A stretch of 64,000 bases of DNA, taken from positions 1,612,001-1,676,000 of the forward strand of contig NZ_BNEM01000002.1 of NCBI RefSeq assembly GCF_018327705.1, in the 5' to 3' direction. Positions 37,468 through 45,470 of this stretch are shown piece by piece. The notes below the pieces were generated by a model. That model was not told the origin of the DNA. It did no database searches and saw only the letters and a program-made list of their open reading frames with translations. Each line of letters starts with the position of its first letter. Position 1 is the stretch's first letter. A program made the position numbers and the translations under genes. The DNA comes from Catellatospora sp. TT07R-123. GTDB taxonomy: Bacteria > Actinomycetota > Actinomycetes > Mycobacteriales > Micromonosporaceae.

Positions 37468-38859
37468 TCAGCCCAGCGGATGGAGCTGTTTGGCCAGTTC
37501 GGTGCGGTTGCGTACGCCCAGCTTGCGGTAGATGTTGCCGAGGTGGAACTCGATCGTCTTCACCGACACGTACAGCCGCTGCGCCGTCTCGCGGTTGCTC
37601 AGCCCGTCGGCGACGGCGACCGCCACCCGCACCTCGGCACCGGTGAGGTTGGGCTCGCCCCCGGCCGGGGCCAGCGCGGCCCGGGGCGCCGGCTGCGATC
37701 CGCCGCCGGTCACCGCCGCCAGATCTGCGGCGACCAGGTGCAGCATGCCGCCCGCCCCGATCGCGGCGTACCCGGTGCACGCCGCCTCCAGCAGCCGGAT
37801 CGCGTCCGCCCGGCGGCCGGTGGCGGCCCGGCGCCGGGCCAGCAGCCACGCCATCCGCGCCCGGGGCAGCCGCTCGGCGGGCCGTACCAGGAAAGTCAGC
37901 GCCTCCTCGAACGCGTCAGCGGTCGCCGGGTCGTCCGGGTCCTCGATCCACCGGCGCCACGCGGCCATCGCCGGGCTGCCCGGCCAGCCCGGCGGCGGCT
38001 GCGGCACCCCGGCCAGCAGCGCGCGGGCCCCACCCGGATCACCGCGCTCCAGCCGGTACGTCGCCAGCTCCCACCGGTATTCGAACAGCAGCCCCGAATC
38101 GGTGCCGATGCCGCTGTCCACCATGTACTCCAGCAGCGCCGCCCACGCCTCGGTGTCGCCGCGCGCGAAATGCAGCGCCGCCGCACCCTCGGTCACCTGC
38201 GCGGCGACCCACGGCGCACCGTTGCGGGCCGACAGCTCCCGCGCCCGCGCCAGATGCTCCGCCGAGGCCGCCAGGTCGCCCCGCAGCGCCTCGCATTTGA
38301 TCAGCCACGAGGTGACCTCGGCCTCGATGTCGACGCGCCCCGCCGCGAGCGCGAGCTGCCGCGCCTCCAGCATCTCGGCCTGGCCCCGGATCAGGTTGCC
38401 CGCCCACGCGTCGCCCAGCCCGATCATCGCGACGAGCCGGGCCCGGCGCGCGGGCTCCAGGTCGAGCCGGTCGACGTGCGCGGCGAACCGGGGCCGGGCC
38501 TCGTGCGGCCGGATCAGCGTCAGGGTCGCCAGCAGCGCGCACTCCAGATACAGCGCGTCGCCGTCGAGACCGTGCGCGCCGAACCGGTCCAGTGCCGATT
38601 CCAGCAGCTCGACGCCCTCAGGCTGCCCCGTGCGCACGGCGACCACACCGGACAGGGTCCGGGCCAGGAACTCCACCCGGGGCGAATCCGAGGAGCGCGC
38701 CACCTGGGTCATCGCATCGAGCAGCGGCAGCAGCGCCTGGCCCGCGACGGTACGCGAAAGGGCCAGGAACGCCTCGAACACCAGGCGGGCGGCCTCGTCC
38801 GGGTCCGCCGCCGCCTCGGCCAGGACCAGCAGCTGCTCGGCCGCCACCTCCGGGAACAC
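37468..38859 (-). CDS. LuxR-family regulator with TPR-like N-terminal half
   Basis: A 463-residue regulator. Residues about 1-385 are helical repeats (LLVLAEAAADPDEAARLVFEAF, ARQLALAAGRVDIEAEVTSWL) like the C-terminal part of MalT/LAL regulators, but the AAA ATPase that LAL proteins carry is absent. The C-terminal HTH is LTGAEVRVAVAVADGLSNRETAQRLYVSVKTIEFHLGNIYRKL. The GTG at 38859 is six bases after TACGCT, arguing that the short form is the true gene and not a truncation artefact. Confidence 0.86.
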   Translation of the reverse strand: MFPEVAAEQLLVLAEAAADPDEAARLVFEAFLALSRTVAGQALLPLLDAMTQVARSSDSPRVEFLARTLSGVVAVRTGQPEGVELLESALDRFGAHGLDGDALYLECALLATLTLIRPHEARPRFAAHVDRLDLEPARRARLVAMIGLGDAWAGNLIRGQAEMLEARQLALAAGRVDIEAEVTSWLIKCEALRGDLAASAEHLARARELSARNGAPWVAAQVTEGAAALHFARGDTEAWAALLEYMVDSGIGTDSGLLFEYRWELATYRLERGDPGGARALLAGVPQPPPGWPGSPAMAAWRRWIEDPDDPATADAFEEALTFLVRPAERLPRARMAWLLARRRAATGRRADAIRLLEAACTGYAAIGAGGMLHLVAADLAAVTGGGSQPAPRAALAPAGGEPNLTGAEVRVAVAVADGLSNRETAQRLYVSVKTIEFHLGNIYRKLGVRNRTELAKQLHPLG

Positions 38860-38948
38860 GAGGCGAGCGTAGAGCTAGGGATTTCCCGGGTCCACCCGAG
38901 TGTGCACATCGCGATACTGCGTTCATACCGAGCCGGAAAGGTCGCATC

Positions 38949-39539
38949 ATGTTGCTCCGTACCCGGGCCGGGCTGCTGCTCGCGGCCGTCTGCGCCGTCG
39001 CGCTCGCCGGCTGCGACGACAAGACGGGCGGCACGGCCGCCCCTGGGCCCAGTCTCAGCGCCACCTCCGCCGCGTCCGCGCCGGCACCGTCCAAGAAGGA
39101 TCTTCCTGTCGACGGCAAGTGCGTGCTCATCACCAACGATGAGGCCAACGCGCTGCTGAAGGCGACGGCGAAGGGCAGCTCGGCCAGCCACACCAGCGAC
39201 GGGCAGATCAAGCACATCGACGGGTGTACGTACATCTCGCCCGCGGGCAACGTCGGTTACGACATCAACGACATCAGCGGCGTGCCCGGCGGTGCTGCCA
39301 CGTTCATCCAGCAGGCGAAGGCCGCGATGGCCGGGCGGCCGGGGCCGAAGCCGTTCGCGGTCGACGGGGGCGACGACTCGGTCGCGTTCACGTTCGACCT
39401 CGGGTCCAAGGTGATGGCCCGGGTCGAGGTCGCCAAGGGCAGCTATACCGTCGGCACCAACGCGGTCGCGGCGAACGAGGCCGACGCCAGGCGCATCGCC
39501 GTAGCCGCCCTGAACCTCCTCCTCCCCGCCCTGTCCTGA
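38949..39539 (+). CDS. Secreted lipoprotein (DUF3558-like)
   Basis: A 196-residue lipoprotein. The signal peptide LLLAAVCAVALAGCDD has a clear lipobox cysteine at about residue 22, followed by a Ser/Ala/Pro linker. The globular part begins DLPVDGKCVLITNDEANALLKA and has two conserved cysteines (GKCVLI and DGCTYISP). The general layout resembles actinobacterial DUF3558 lipoproteins; function unknown. GAAAGG precedes the ATG. Followed by palindrome copy C. Confidence 0.8.
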   Translation: MLLRTRAGLLLAAVCAVALAGCDDKTGGTAAPGPSLSATSAASAPAPSKKDLPVDGKCVLITNDEANALLKATAKGSSASHTSDGQIKHIDGCTYISPAGNVGYDINDISGVPGGAATFIQQAKAAMAGRPGPKPFAVDGGDDSVAFTFDLGSKVMARVEVAKGSYTVGTNAVAANEADARRIAVAALNLLLPALS

Positions 39540-39564
39540 CCCGGCCCGCCCGCCCGGCCCTGGC

Positions 39565-39625
39565 CATGTTGCCGGGCAATCGGGCGTATCTTGCGCGCCC
39601 ATACCCCCGATTGCCCGGCAACTTG
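39565..39625. repeat. Dispersed palindrome, copy C
   Basis: Left arm from 39565 and right arm to 39625 share the GTTGCCGGGCAATCGGGCG core with copies A and B, with a few mismatches. It is 26 bases after the lipoprotein stop. Confidence 0.82.
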
Positions 39626-39696
39626 CGTGGCGGCCGGCCGGTACACCCGGCGGCGGGGCGCGATTCGGCGGGGGCGCGGCCGGTAGCGTGGCGGGT

Positions 39697-40656
39697 GTGC
39701 GTGAGCTGAGGACGTTGCCGAAGGCGAATCTGCATCTGCATCTGACCGGGTCGATGCGGCCGGCGACGCTGGCGGAGCTCGCGGCGCGGGCCGGGCTGCC
39801 GGTGCCGGACGCGATCCCCGCCGGGGCGCAGGGGTGGGACGCGTTCCAGTCGCGGTACGACCTGGCGCGGGCCGTGCTGCGTACCGCCGATGACATCGCC
39901 CGGGTGGTCGCCGAGGCGGCCGAGGACGACGCGGCCTGCGGAGCCGGGTGGACCGAGCTCCAGGTCGACCCGTCGTCCTACGCCGAGCGGCTGGGCGGCT
40001 ACGAGGCGGTCGTGGAGACGGTGCTGGCGGCGGCCGGTGACCGGGTCGGCATCATCCTGGCGTCGAGCTGGGCTGCCGCACCGGAGCAGGCGCTGCGGAC
40101 GGCCGGGCTGGCGGCGCGGTACGCCGGGCACGGGGTCGTCGGGTTCGGGCTGTCCAACGATGAGCGGCGCGGCCGGGTCGAGGACTTCGTGCCCGCGTTC
40201 CGGGTGGCGGCCGGGGCGGGGCTGATCGCGGTGCCCCACGGCGGGTTCTACGAGGGAGCATGGCACGTGCGCGCGTGCGTCGAGCTGCTGGGCGCGGCCC
40301 GGGTCGGGCACGGGCTGACCGCGCACGCCGACCCGGCCACGGTGGAACTGCTGGCCGAACGGGGTGTCGCGCTGGAGATCTGCCCGACGTCGTACCCGCC
40401 GCTGGGGGTCGCGGAGGTCGCCGGGCTGCCGGTGCGGGCGCTGCTGGCGGCGGGGGTGCCGGTGGCGCTGGGCACCGACGATCCGCTGCTGTTCGGCGCC
40501 GACCTGGCCGGGCAGTACGCCCTGGCCCGCGACCACCTCGCGCTCGATGACGACGAGATGGCGGCACTGGCCCGGCATTCGGTGCTCGCCTCCGCCGCCG
40601 CGCCGCAGCGCAGGCGGCAGCTGCTCGACGGGATCGACGCCTGGCTCACTCACTGA
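39697..40656 (+). CDS. add: Adenosine deaminase-like protein
   Basis: A 319-residue amidohydrolase of the adenosine/adenine deaminase family. The metal-binding N terminus is KANLHLHLTGS, followed by ARVGHGLTAHADP and GTDDPLLFGADL. In classical ADA the catalytic Glu sits in HAGE; here the stretch is PHGGFYEG, so the Glu is displaced and the substrate may differ. SYPPLG replaces the usual SN motif. TAGCGT stands seven bases before the GTG at 39697; a GTG at 39688 is less likely. Confidence 0.83.
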   Translation: MRELRTLPKANLHLHLTGSMRPATLAELAARAGLPVPDAIPAGAQGWDAFQSRYDLARAVLRTADDIARVVAEAAEDDAACGAGWTELQVDPSSYAERLGGYEAVVETVLAAAGDRVGIILASSWAAAPEQALRTAGLAARYAGHGVVGFGLSNDERRGRVEDFVPAFRVAAGAGLIAVPHGGFYEGAWHVRACVELLGAARVGHGLTAHADPATVELLAERGVALEICPTSYPPLGVAEVAGLPVRALLAAGVPVALGTDDPLLFGADLAGQYALARDHLALDDDEMAALARHSVLASAAAPQRRRQLLDGIDAWLTH

Positions 40657-40660
40657 CGGC

Positions 40661-40895
40661 TCAGGGTCCGAAGTCCCGGGTGCCGTAGGCCGTCAGGTCG
40701 ATGACATGCGAGACCTTCCGCACGGCCTGGCCCGTGTACTCGGTGAGGGTGAACCGGGTGCCGTCGCCGTGCCGGTCGACGACGACGGTGAACGTGCTCT
40801 CGTCCTCGAAGCGCAACTCGAAGACCGGGTCGAGGTCGCAGAGGAACAGGAACCCGTCGCTGCTCTATCCGCTCCACGGGCACATTGTCGGGCAA
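40661..40895 (-). pseudogene. Probable frameshifted remnant of a small gene
   Basis: A minus-strand frame reading DGFLFLCDLDPVFELRFEDE, later VVVDRHGDGTRFTLTEYTGQ and ending TAYGTRDFGP looks like genuine protein, but a TAG stands just upstream and there is no normal start. The upstream frame (DNVPVERIEQ) is offset by one base. The simplest reading is a single-base frameshift near 40860 in an 80-residue gene. Not recognised by family. Confidence 0.4.
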
Positions 40896-40914
40896 GGACG
40901 CCCGCGGCAGGGGG

Positions 40915-41331
40915 TCAGGCGGAGAGCTGTTGGAGGATGCGGGTCAGGTGGTCGCGGTCGGCGGGGCTGAGGGTGCTGAAGAACCGGTCGGCTTCGGCCC
41001 GGCGGGCGGCTCCGATGGCGGCGACGACCTCGCGTCCGGTCTCGGTCAGCGCCGCGAGGGTGGCGCGGCGGTCGGCGGGATCGGGCCGCCGCTCGACCAG
41101 GCCCCGTGATTCCAGGTCGTCGACGACCTCCGTCACGGACCGGGGTGCGATGCGCAGCTGCTCGGCCAGCTCGTTGAGGCGCAGCACCGGCTCCTTGCCG
41201 AGCACGCCCAGCGCCCGCGCCTGGGACGGGGTGACCTGCCAGGGCGCGAGGGCGTCCTTGGTCAGGTGGCGCAATTGGCGCGCAACGCCCCAGAACGCCT
41301 CAGACAGGCCGGGCTCGTCGTGATCCTGCAC
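40915..41331 (-). CDS. MarR-family transcriptional regulator
   Basis: A 138-residue regulator: helical N terminus GVARQLRHLTKDALAPWQVTPSQARAL, HTH LRLNELAEQLRIAPRSVTEVVDDLESRGLVERR and wing DPADRRATLAALTETGRE. The GTG at 41331 lies six bases after TACGGT (leaderless). It is divergent from the ABC exporter gene, with an ACCTCA/TGAGGT operator between them, so it probably represses the exporter and is relieved by a toxic compound. Confidence 0.92.
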   Translation of the reverse strand: MQDHDEPGLSEAFWGVARQLRHLTKDALAPWQVTPSQARALGVLGKEPVLRLNELAEQLRIAPRSVTEVVDDLESRGLVERRPDPADRRATLAALTETGREVVAAIGAARRAEADRFFSTLSPADRDHLTRILQQLSA

Positions 41332-41360
41332 GGGAATACCGTACCAGGGCTTGCTGTTGG

Positions 41361-41383
41361 AACCTCATGTTGAGGTAACCTCA
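41361..41383. promoter_or_regulatory. Likely MarR operator
   Basis: AACCTCA-TG-TTGAGGT-A-ACCTCAG: three alternating half sites (ACCTCA at 41362, TGAGGT at 41371, ACCTCA at 41378) form two overlapping inverted repeats, between the divergent marR and ABC exporter genes. Confidence 0.65.
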
Positions 41384-41385
41384 GC

Positions 41386-43209
41386 ATGTCCGAGTCAAGG
41401 AGAAGCCCTTTGGAACGCCCGTCTTTCGAACGCGGCCGCCGCGGCGGACCGCCCACCGTCACCGCCGAGGAGAAGGCCCAGGCCCGCGCGGTGTCCCTGC
41501 GCCGTATCGGCGGCCTGTTCACCGCCCACCGCGGGCAGCTCGCCGTCGTCACCGCGATCATCGTGGCCTCGTCCGTGATCGCCATGGCCTCGCCGTTCCT
41601 GCTGCGCGAGACCATCGACACCGCGCTCCCCCACAACGACCTCACCCTGCTGGCATGGCTCGTGCTCGGCATGGTCGCCGTGGCCGCGCTGACGTCGGCG
41701 CTCGGCGTCGTGCAGACGTGGATCTCGACCGCCGTCGGACAGCAGATCATGCACCGGCTGCGCACCGACGTCTTCGCCCACCTGCACCGGCAGTCGATCG
41801 CCTTCTTCACCCGCACCCGCACCGGTGAGGTGCAGTCGCGCATCACCAACGACATCGGCGGCATGCAGGCGGTGGTGACCTCCACCGCGACCTCGATCGC
41901 CTCGAACCTCACCACCACCGTCGCCACCGCCCTGGCCATGGTCGCCCTGTCCTGGCGGCTGTCGCTGGTGTCGCTGCTGGTGCTGCCCCCGGCGATCTAC
42001 CTGACCCGCCGGGTGGCCCGTATGCGCCAGGCCATCACCGCCCAGCGCCAGCGCGAGCTGGCCGACCTCAACGTCACCATCGACGAGGGCCTGTCCATCA
42101 GCGGCGTACAGCTGAGCAAGACGATGGGCACCGGCGCCGCGCTGGTCGACCGGTTCACCGCCTCGTCGGAGCGCCTGATCGACCTGGAGCTGCGCTCGGA
42201 GCTGGCCGGACGCTGGCGGATGGCCTCGATGAGCATCATCTTCGCCGCCATCCCGGCCCTGATCTACCTCGGCGCCGGGCTGCCCGGCACCGCGGGCACG
42301 CTGAGCATCGGCACGCTGGTCGCGTTCACCGCGTTGCAGGCCAACCTGTTCCGGCCGCTGATGGGCCTGCTCAACGTCGGCGTGTCGCTGACCAGCTCGC
42401 TGGCCCTGTTCGCACGGATCTTCGAGTACCTCGACCTGCCGGTGGAGGTCGCCGACCCGCCGCACCCGGTCCGGGTGGACCCGGCCGAGATCCAGGGCCA
42501 CCTGCGCCTGGAGGACGTGACCTACGCGTACGCCGGCAGCGGCACCGCCGCGGTCGCGGGCGTCAGCCTCAACGTCCCGGCAGGCACCTCGCTGGCCCTG
42601 GTCGGCGAGACCGGTTCGGGCAAGAGCACCCTCGCGGCGCTGATCGCCCGCCTGCACGACCCGGACGCGGGCCGGATCACCGTCGACGGCGTCGACCTGC
42701 GCGACATGCGCCTGGCCGACCTGGCCGCGATCGTCGGCGTGGTCAGCCAGGAGACGTACCTGCTGCACACCACGATCCGGGAGAACCTGCGCTACGCCCG
42801 GCCGTCGGCCACCGACGCCGAGCTGGAGCAGGCCGCCCGCGCCGCGCAGATCCACGACCTGATCGCCGCGCTGCCCGACGGGTACGACACCGTCGTCGGC
42901 TCGCGCGGGCACCGGTTCTCCGGCGGCGAGAAGCAGCGCATCGCGATCGCCCGCACCCTGCTGCGCGACCCGCGCATCCTGGTGCTGGACGAGGCGACCA
43001 GCGCGCTGGACACCGAGACCGAGCGCGCCGTGCAGCGGGCCCTGGACGAGCTGTCCCGCGGGCGTACGACGATCACGATCGCGCACCGCATGTCCACGGT
43101 CCGCGACGCCGACCAGATCGCCGTGGTCGACCACGGCCGGATTCTCGAAACCGGCTCGCACGACCGCCTGCTGGAGGTCGGCGGCCGTTACGCGGCGCTG
43201 GCCTCGTAG
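41386..43209 (+). CDS. ABC exporter (fused membrane and ATPase domains)
   Basis: A 607-residue half-transporter of the MsbA/LmrA type, exporting drugs or lipids as a dimer. Six helices lie in residues about 45-330 (VVTAIIVASSVIAMASPFLL onwards). The ATPase has Walker A VGETGSGKST, Q-loop VVSQETYLL, signature FSGGEKQRIAIARTLL, Walker B ILVLDEATSAL and H-loop IAHRM, all intact. The ATG at 41386 is 3 bases past the operator; a TTG at 41410 preceded by AAGGAG is a serious alternative start. Confidence 0.92.
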   Translation: MSESRRSPLERPSFERGRRGGPPTVTAEEKAQARAVSLRRIGGLFTAHRGQLAVVTAIIVASSVIAMASPFLLRETIDTALPHNDLTLLAWLVLGMVAVAALTSALGVVQTWISTAVGQQIMHRLRTDVFAHLHRQSIAFFTRTRTGEVQSRITNDIGGMQAVVTSTATSIASNLTTTVATALAMVALSWRLSLVSLLVLPPAIYLTRRVARMRQAITAQRQRELADLNVTIDEGLSISGVQLSKTMGTGAALVDRFTASSERLIDLELRSELAGRWRMASMSIIFAAIPALIYLGAGLPGTAGTLSIGTLVAFTALQANLFRPLMGLLNVGVSLTSSLALFARIFEYLDLPVEVADPPHPVRVDPAEIQGHLRLEDVTYAYAGSGTAAVAGVSLNVPAGTSLALVGETGSGKSTLAALIARLHDPDAGRITVDGVDLRDMRLADLAAIVGVVSQETYLLHTTIRENLRYARPSATDAELEQAARAAQIHDLIAALPDGYDTVVGSRGHRFSGGEKQRIAIARTLLRDPRILVLDEATSALDTETERAVQRALDELSRGRTTITIAHRMSTVRDADQIAVVDHGRILETGSHDRLLEVGGRYAALAS

Positions 43210-43212
43210 CGG

Positions 43213-44193
43213 CTACCAGCGGTTGCGGGCCTCCTCGGCCCAGCCGACCAGCCCGTCCAGGCTGACCCGGACACCGTCGTCGGTCGTGGCCCAGCCGGTG
43301 AAACCACCGAAGCACTGGTGGGTCTCACCGGCCACGACGCCGAGGTTGGTCCGGGCGACCCGGTCGTGGAACGGGTGGAACGACGCCCCGACCCGTTCCC
43401 CGGTGATCTGCCAGGGGCGCAGCCAGTCCGAGCGGTCGTAGGTCCAGCGCAGCTCATCGCCGATCTTGTGCAGGCGGCCGTCGACGAACAGCGCGTTCTC
43501 GGTGACCCCGGTGCCGTCGGTCCACTTGCCGCCGAGCTGGATCGCCCGGCCCGGCGCCGCCCCGGCCGCCCAGTTCCAGGTCATCGCGTACGGCCACTTG
43601 CCGCGGCCGTGGTCGAGCACCGCGAACGCGTCCGGCCCGCCGATCTCGTGCGTCCGCCCGTGCAGCTCCAGCGTCCCGTGGACCGGGCGGCCGACGTCCT
43701 TGACCGTGTACTGGAACCGATTGCCGCTCCACGGCACCACGACGCCGAGCGACTCGTGCCCCTCGGGCAGCGGCACCTCGACCGCCAGCCGCACCCCGGG
43801 GCCGGTCGCCCGGATCGCGGTGCCGTCGGGGCGCTGCGAGATGGCGATCTCCAGGCCGCCGCCGCGCACCGACACCTCGCCCTCGCCGCTGCGCGGCGGC
43901 AGCACCGCACCCCGGGCCAGCGGCACGACCGCGTCCACCCTGGTCTCCGTACCGCTGGCGCGGTCCAGCACGTAGACGCCGTGCACCCCGGCGTAATCCA
44001 GCGACGACGCGACCAGGCCGACGATGTGCGCGGGCGTGACGATGCCCCAGTACTCCCAGCGCTTGGCCCGGCCCCAGCCGCGCAGGTTCGCGGTGTGCAG
44101 CGGGCGGCGGGTCCAGCCGACAGCCGCCGGGTTGAGCCGCCCGTCGGGCAGGCACAGGTCGACGGGGCTGGTCAGCTCGGGCTCACGCGTCAT
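43213..44193 (-). CDS. DUF2804 family protein
   Basis: A 326-residue protein with the DUF2804 pattern: PVDLCLPDGRLNPAAVGWTRRPLHTANLRGWGRAKRWEYWGI near the N terminus and ENALFVDGRLHKIGDELRW, FHDRVARTNLGVVAGETHQCFGGFTG near the end. The family is a beta-rich fold without assigned function. The ATG overlaps the MFS stop (TGATG), so it is the third gene of the monooxygenase-MFS-DUF2804 operon. Whether it serves arsenic metabolism or only rides along is unknown. Confidence 0.87.
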   Translation of the reverse strand: MTREPELTSPVDLCLPDGRLNPAAVGWTRRPLHTANLRGWGRAKRWEYWGIVTPAHIVGLVASSLDYAGVHGVYVLDRASGTETRVDAVVPLARGAVLPPRSGEGEVSVRGGGLEIAISQRPDGTAIRATGPGVRLAVEVPLPEGHESLGVVVPWSGNRFQYTVKDVGRPVHGTLELHGRTHEIGGPDAFAVLDHGRGKWPYAMTWNWAAGAAPGRAIQLGGKWTDGTGVTENALFVDGRLHKIGDELRWTYDRSDWLRPWQITGERVGASFHPFHDRVARTNLGVVAGETHQCFGGFTGWATTDDGVRVSLDGLVGWAEEARNRW

Positions 44194-45470
44194 CGGGGGA
44201 GGATAGCGCCACCACCTGCGAGTCGATCACCGCCTGGCGCGACCGGACCTACGCCGTGCCGGAACGAGCGGCGGGCCCACGCGATGGCGGCCGCCGCGAT
44301 CAGGCACAGCACCGCGACGGCGGGCATGAGCGTGTTCGCGACGGCTGCGGCGGCCAGCGGAGCGGCGGCTTTGGCGATGGTGGTGGGGACGGTGAGGGTG
44401 CCGGAGATGGCGCCGTACGCGGTGGTGCCGTAGCGGTCGACGAGGATCGCGGGCCGGGCGATGGTGCCGACGCCGAACCCGAGCCCGAACAGGGCCACAC
44501 ACACCACCGCACCGGCGATACTGCCACTGACCAGGGGCAACGCCGCAGCTGCGGCTGCTTGCAGGCCGAACACGGCGGCGGTGGTCGTGGTGATGTGCCG
44601 GCGGCGGGTGATGGCGGTGGTGGCGATGCGGCCGGTGACCGACAGGGCGCCGAGCATGCCGGCGATGGTGGCGGCGGTCGTGGCCGGGTGGCCCGCGTCG
44701 ATGAGGTATCCGACGAGGTGGACGCTGACGGCCGAGGTGGCGGTGCCGTGGGCGACGAACGCGACGGCCAGCAGCCAGAATCCGGTGTCGCGCAGCACCG
44801 ACGGGTGGTGCGGCGCGGCGGGGGTCTGTTCGGTCGCGGCTCGGCGGGCCGGTGGCCCGGTTTTCGGCACGGCCAGGGCATGGCCGGTGATGGTGGTGGC
44901 GGCGTGGAGTCCGGCGAGGATGAGCAGGGCGGTGCGCCAGCCGAGGGTGTGGGTGAGCCAGCCGGTGGTGGGGATGAAGATGGTCGAGGCGAACCCGCCG
45001 ACGACCGTGATGGTGAGCACCGCGCTGGAGCGCCGTACGGGGCCGAGCTGGTGGACGACGACGGTGAACGCCGCTTCGTAGAGGCTGGCCGCGGCGGCCA
45101 GGCCGATGAGGACGTAGGCGGTGTACACGTGCCAGACGGCGGTCGCCTGCGACAGCACGACGACGGCGAGCGCGCCGACGGCGGCGCTGGCGGTCATGAT
45201 GCCGCGGGCCGGGCGCTGGTCGAGGTAGCGGCCGACGGGTATCGCGGCGGCGGCGGCGACCAGGACGCAGACGGTGTAGGCGCCGGTGATGACAGCGGTG
45301 CTGGTGTGCAGGTCGGCCGCGATCGGGTGCACGACCACGGAGAACGTGTAGAACAGCACCCCGTAGCCGACGGTCGCGGTGACGGCGAGGGCCGCGATCA
45401 GACGGCGGCCGGATGCGGCGGTGCCGCCGTCCCGGGTGGGGGCGGCGGCACGGCCGGTGGTGGTGGTCAT
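44190..45470 (-). CDS. MFS transporter in arsenic-type operon
   Basis: A 426-residue, 12-helix major facilitator exporter. The first helix is LIAALAVTATVGYGVLFYTFSVV; the loop 2-3 motif region reads GRYLDQRPARGIMTASA. It is coupled by TGATG overlaps both to the upstream flavin monooxygenase and to the downstream DUF2804 gene. Placed next to arsR/arsC, an efflux role for an oxidised or methylated arsenical (as for ArsJ/ArsK-type MFS proteins) is plausible but not proved by sequence. Confidence 0.88.
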   Translation of the reverse strand: MTTTTGRAAAPTRDGGTAASGRRLIAALAVTATVGYGVLFYTFSVVVHPIAADLHTSTAVITGAYTVCVLVAAAAAIPVGRYLDQRPARGIMTASAAVGALAVVVLSQATAVWHVYTAYVLIGLAAAASLYEAAFTVVVHQLGPVRRSSAVLTITVVGGFASTIFIPTTGWLTHTLGWRTALLILAGLHAATTITGHALAVPKTGPPARRAATEQTPAAPHHPSVLRDTGFWLLAVAFVAHGTATSAVSVHLVGYLIDAGHPATTAATIAGMLGALSVTGRIATTAITRRRHITTTTAAVFGLQAAAAAALPLVSGSIAGAVVCVALFGLGFGVGTIARPAILVDRYGTTAYGAISGTLTVPTTIAKAAAPLAAAAVANTLMPAVAVLCLIAAAAIAWARRSFRHGVGPVAPGGDRLAGGGAILPR

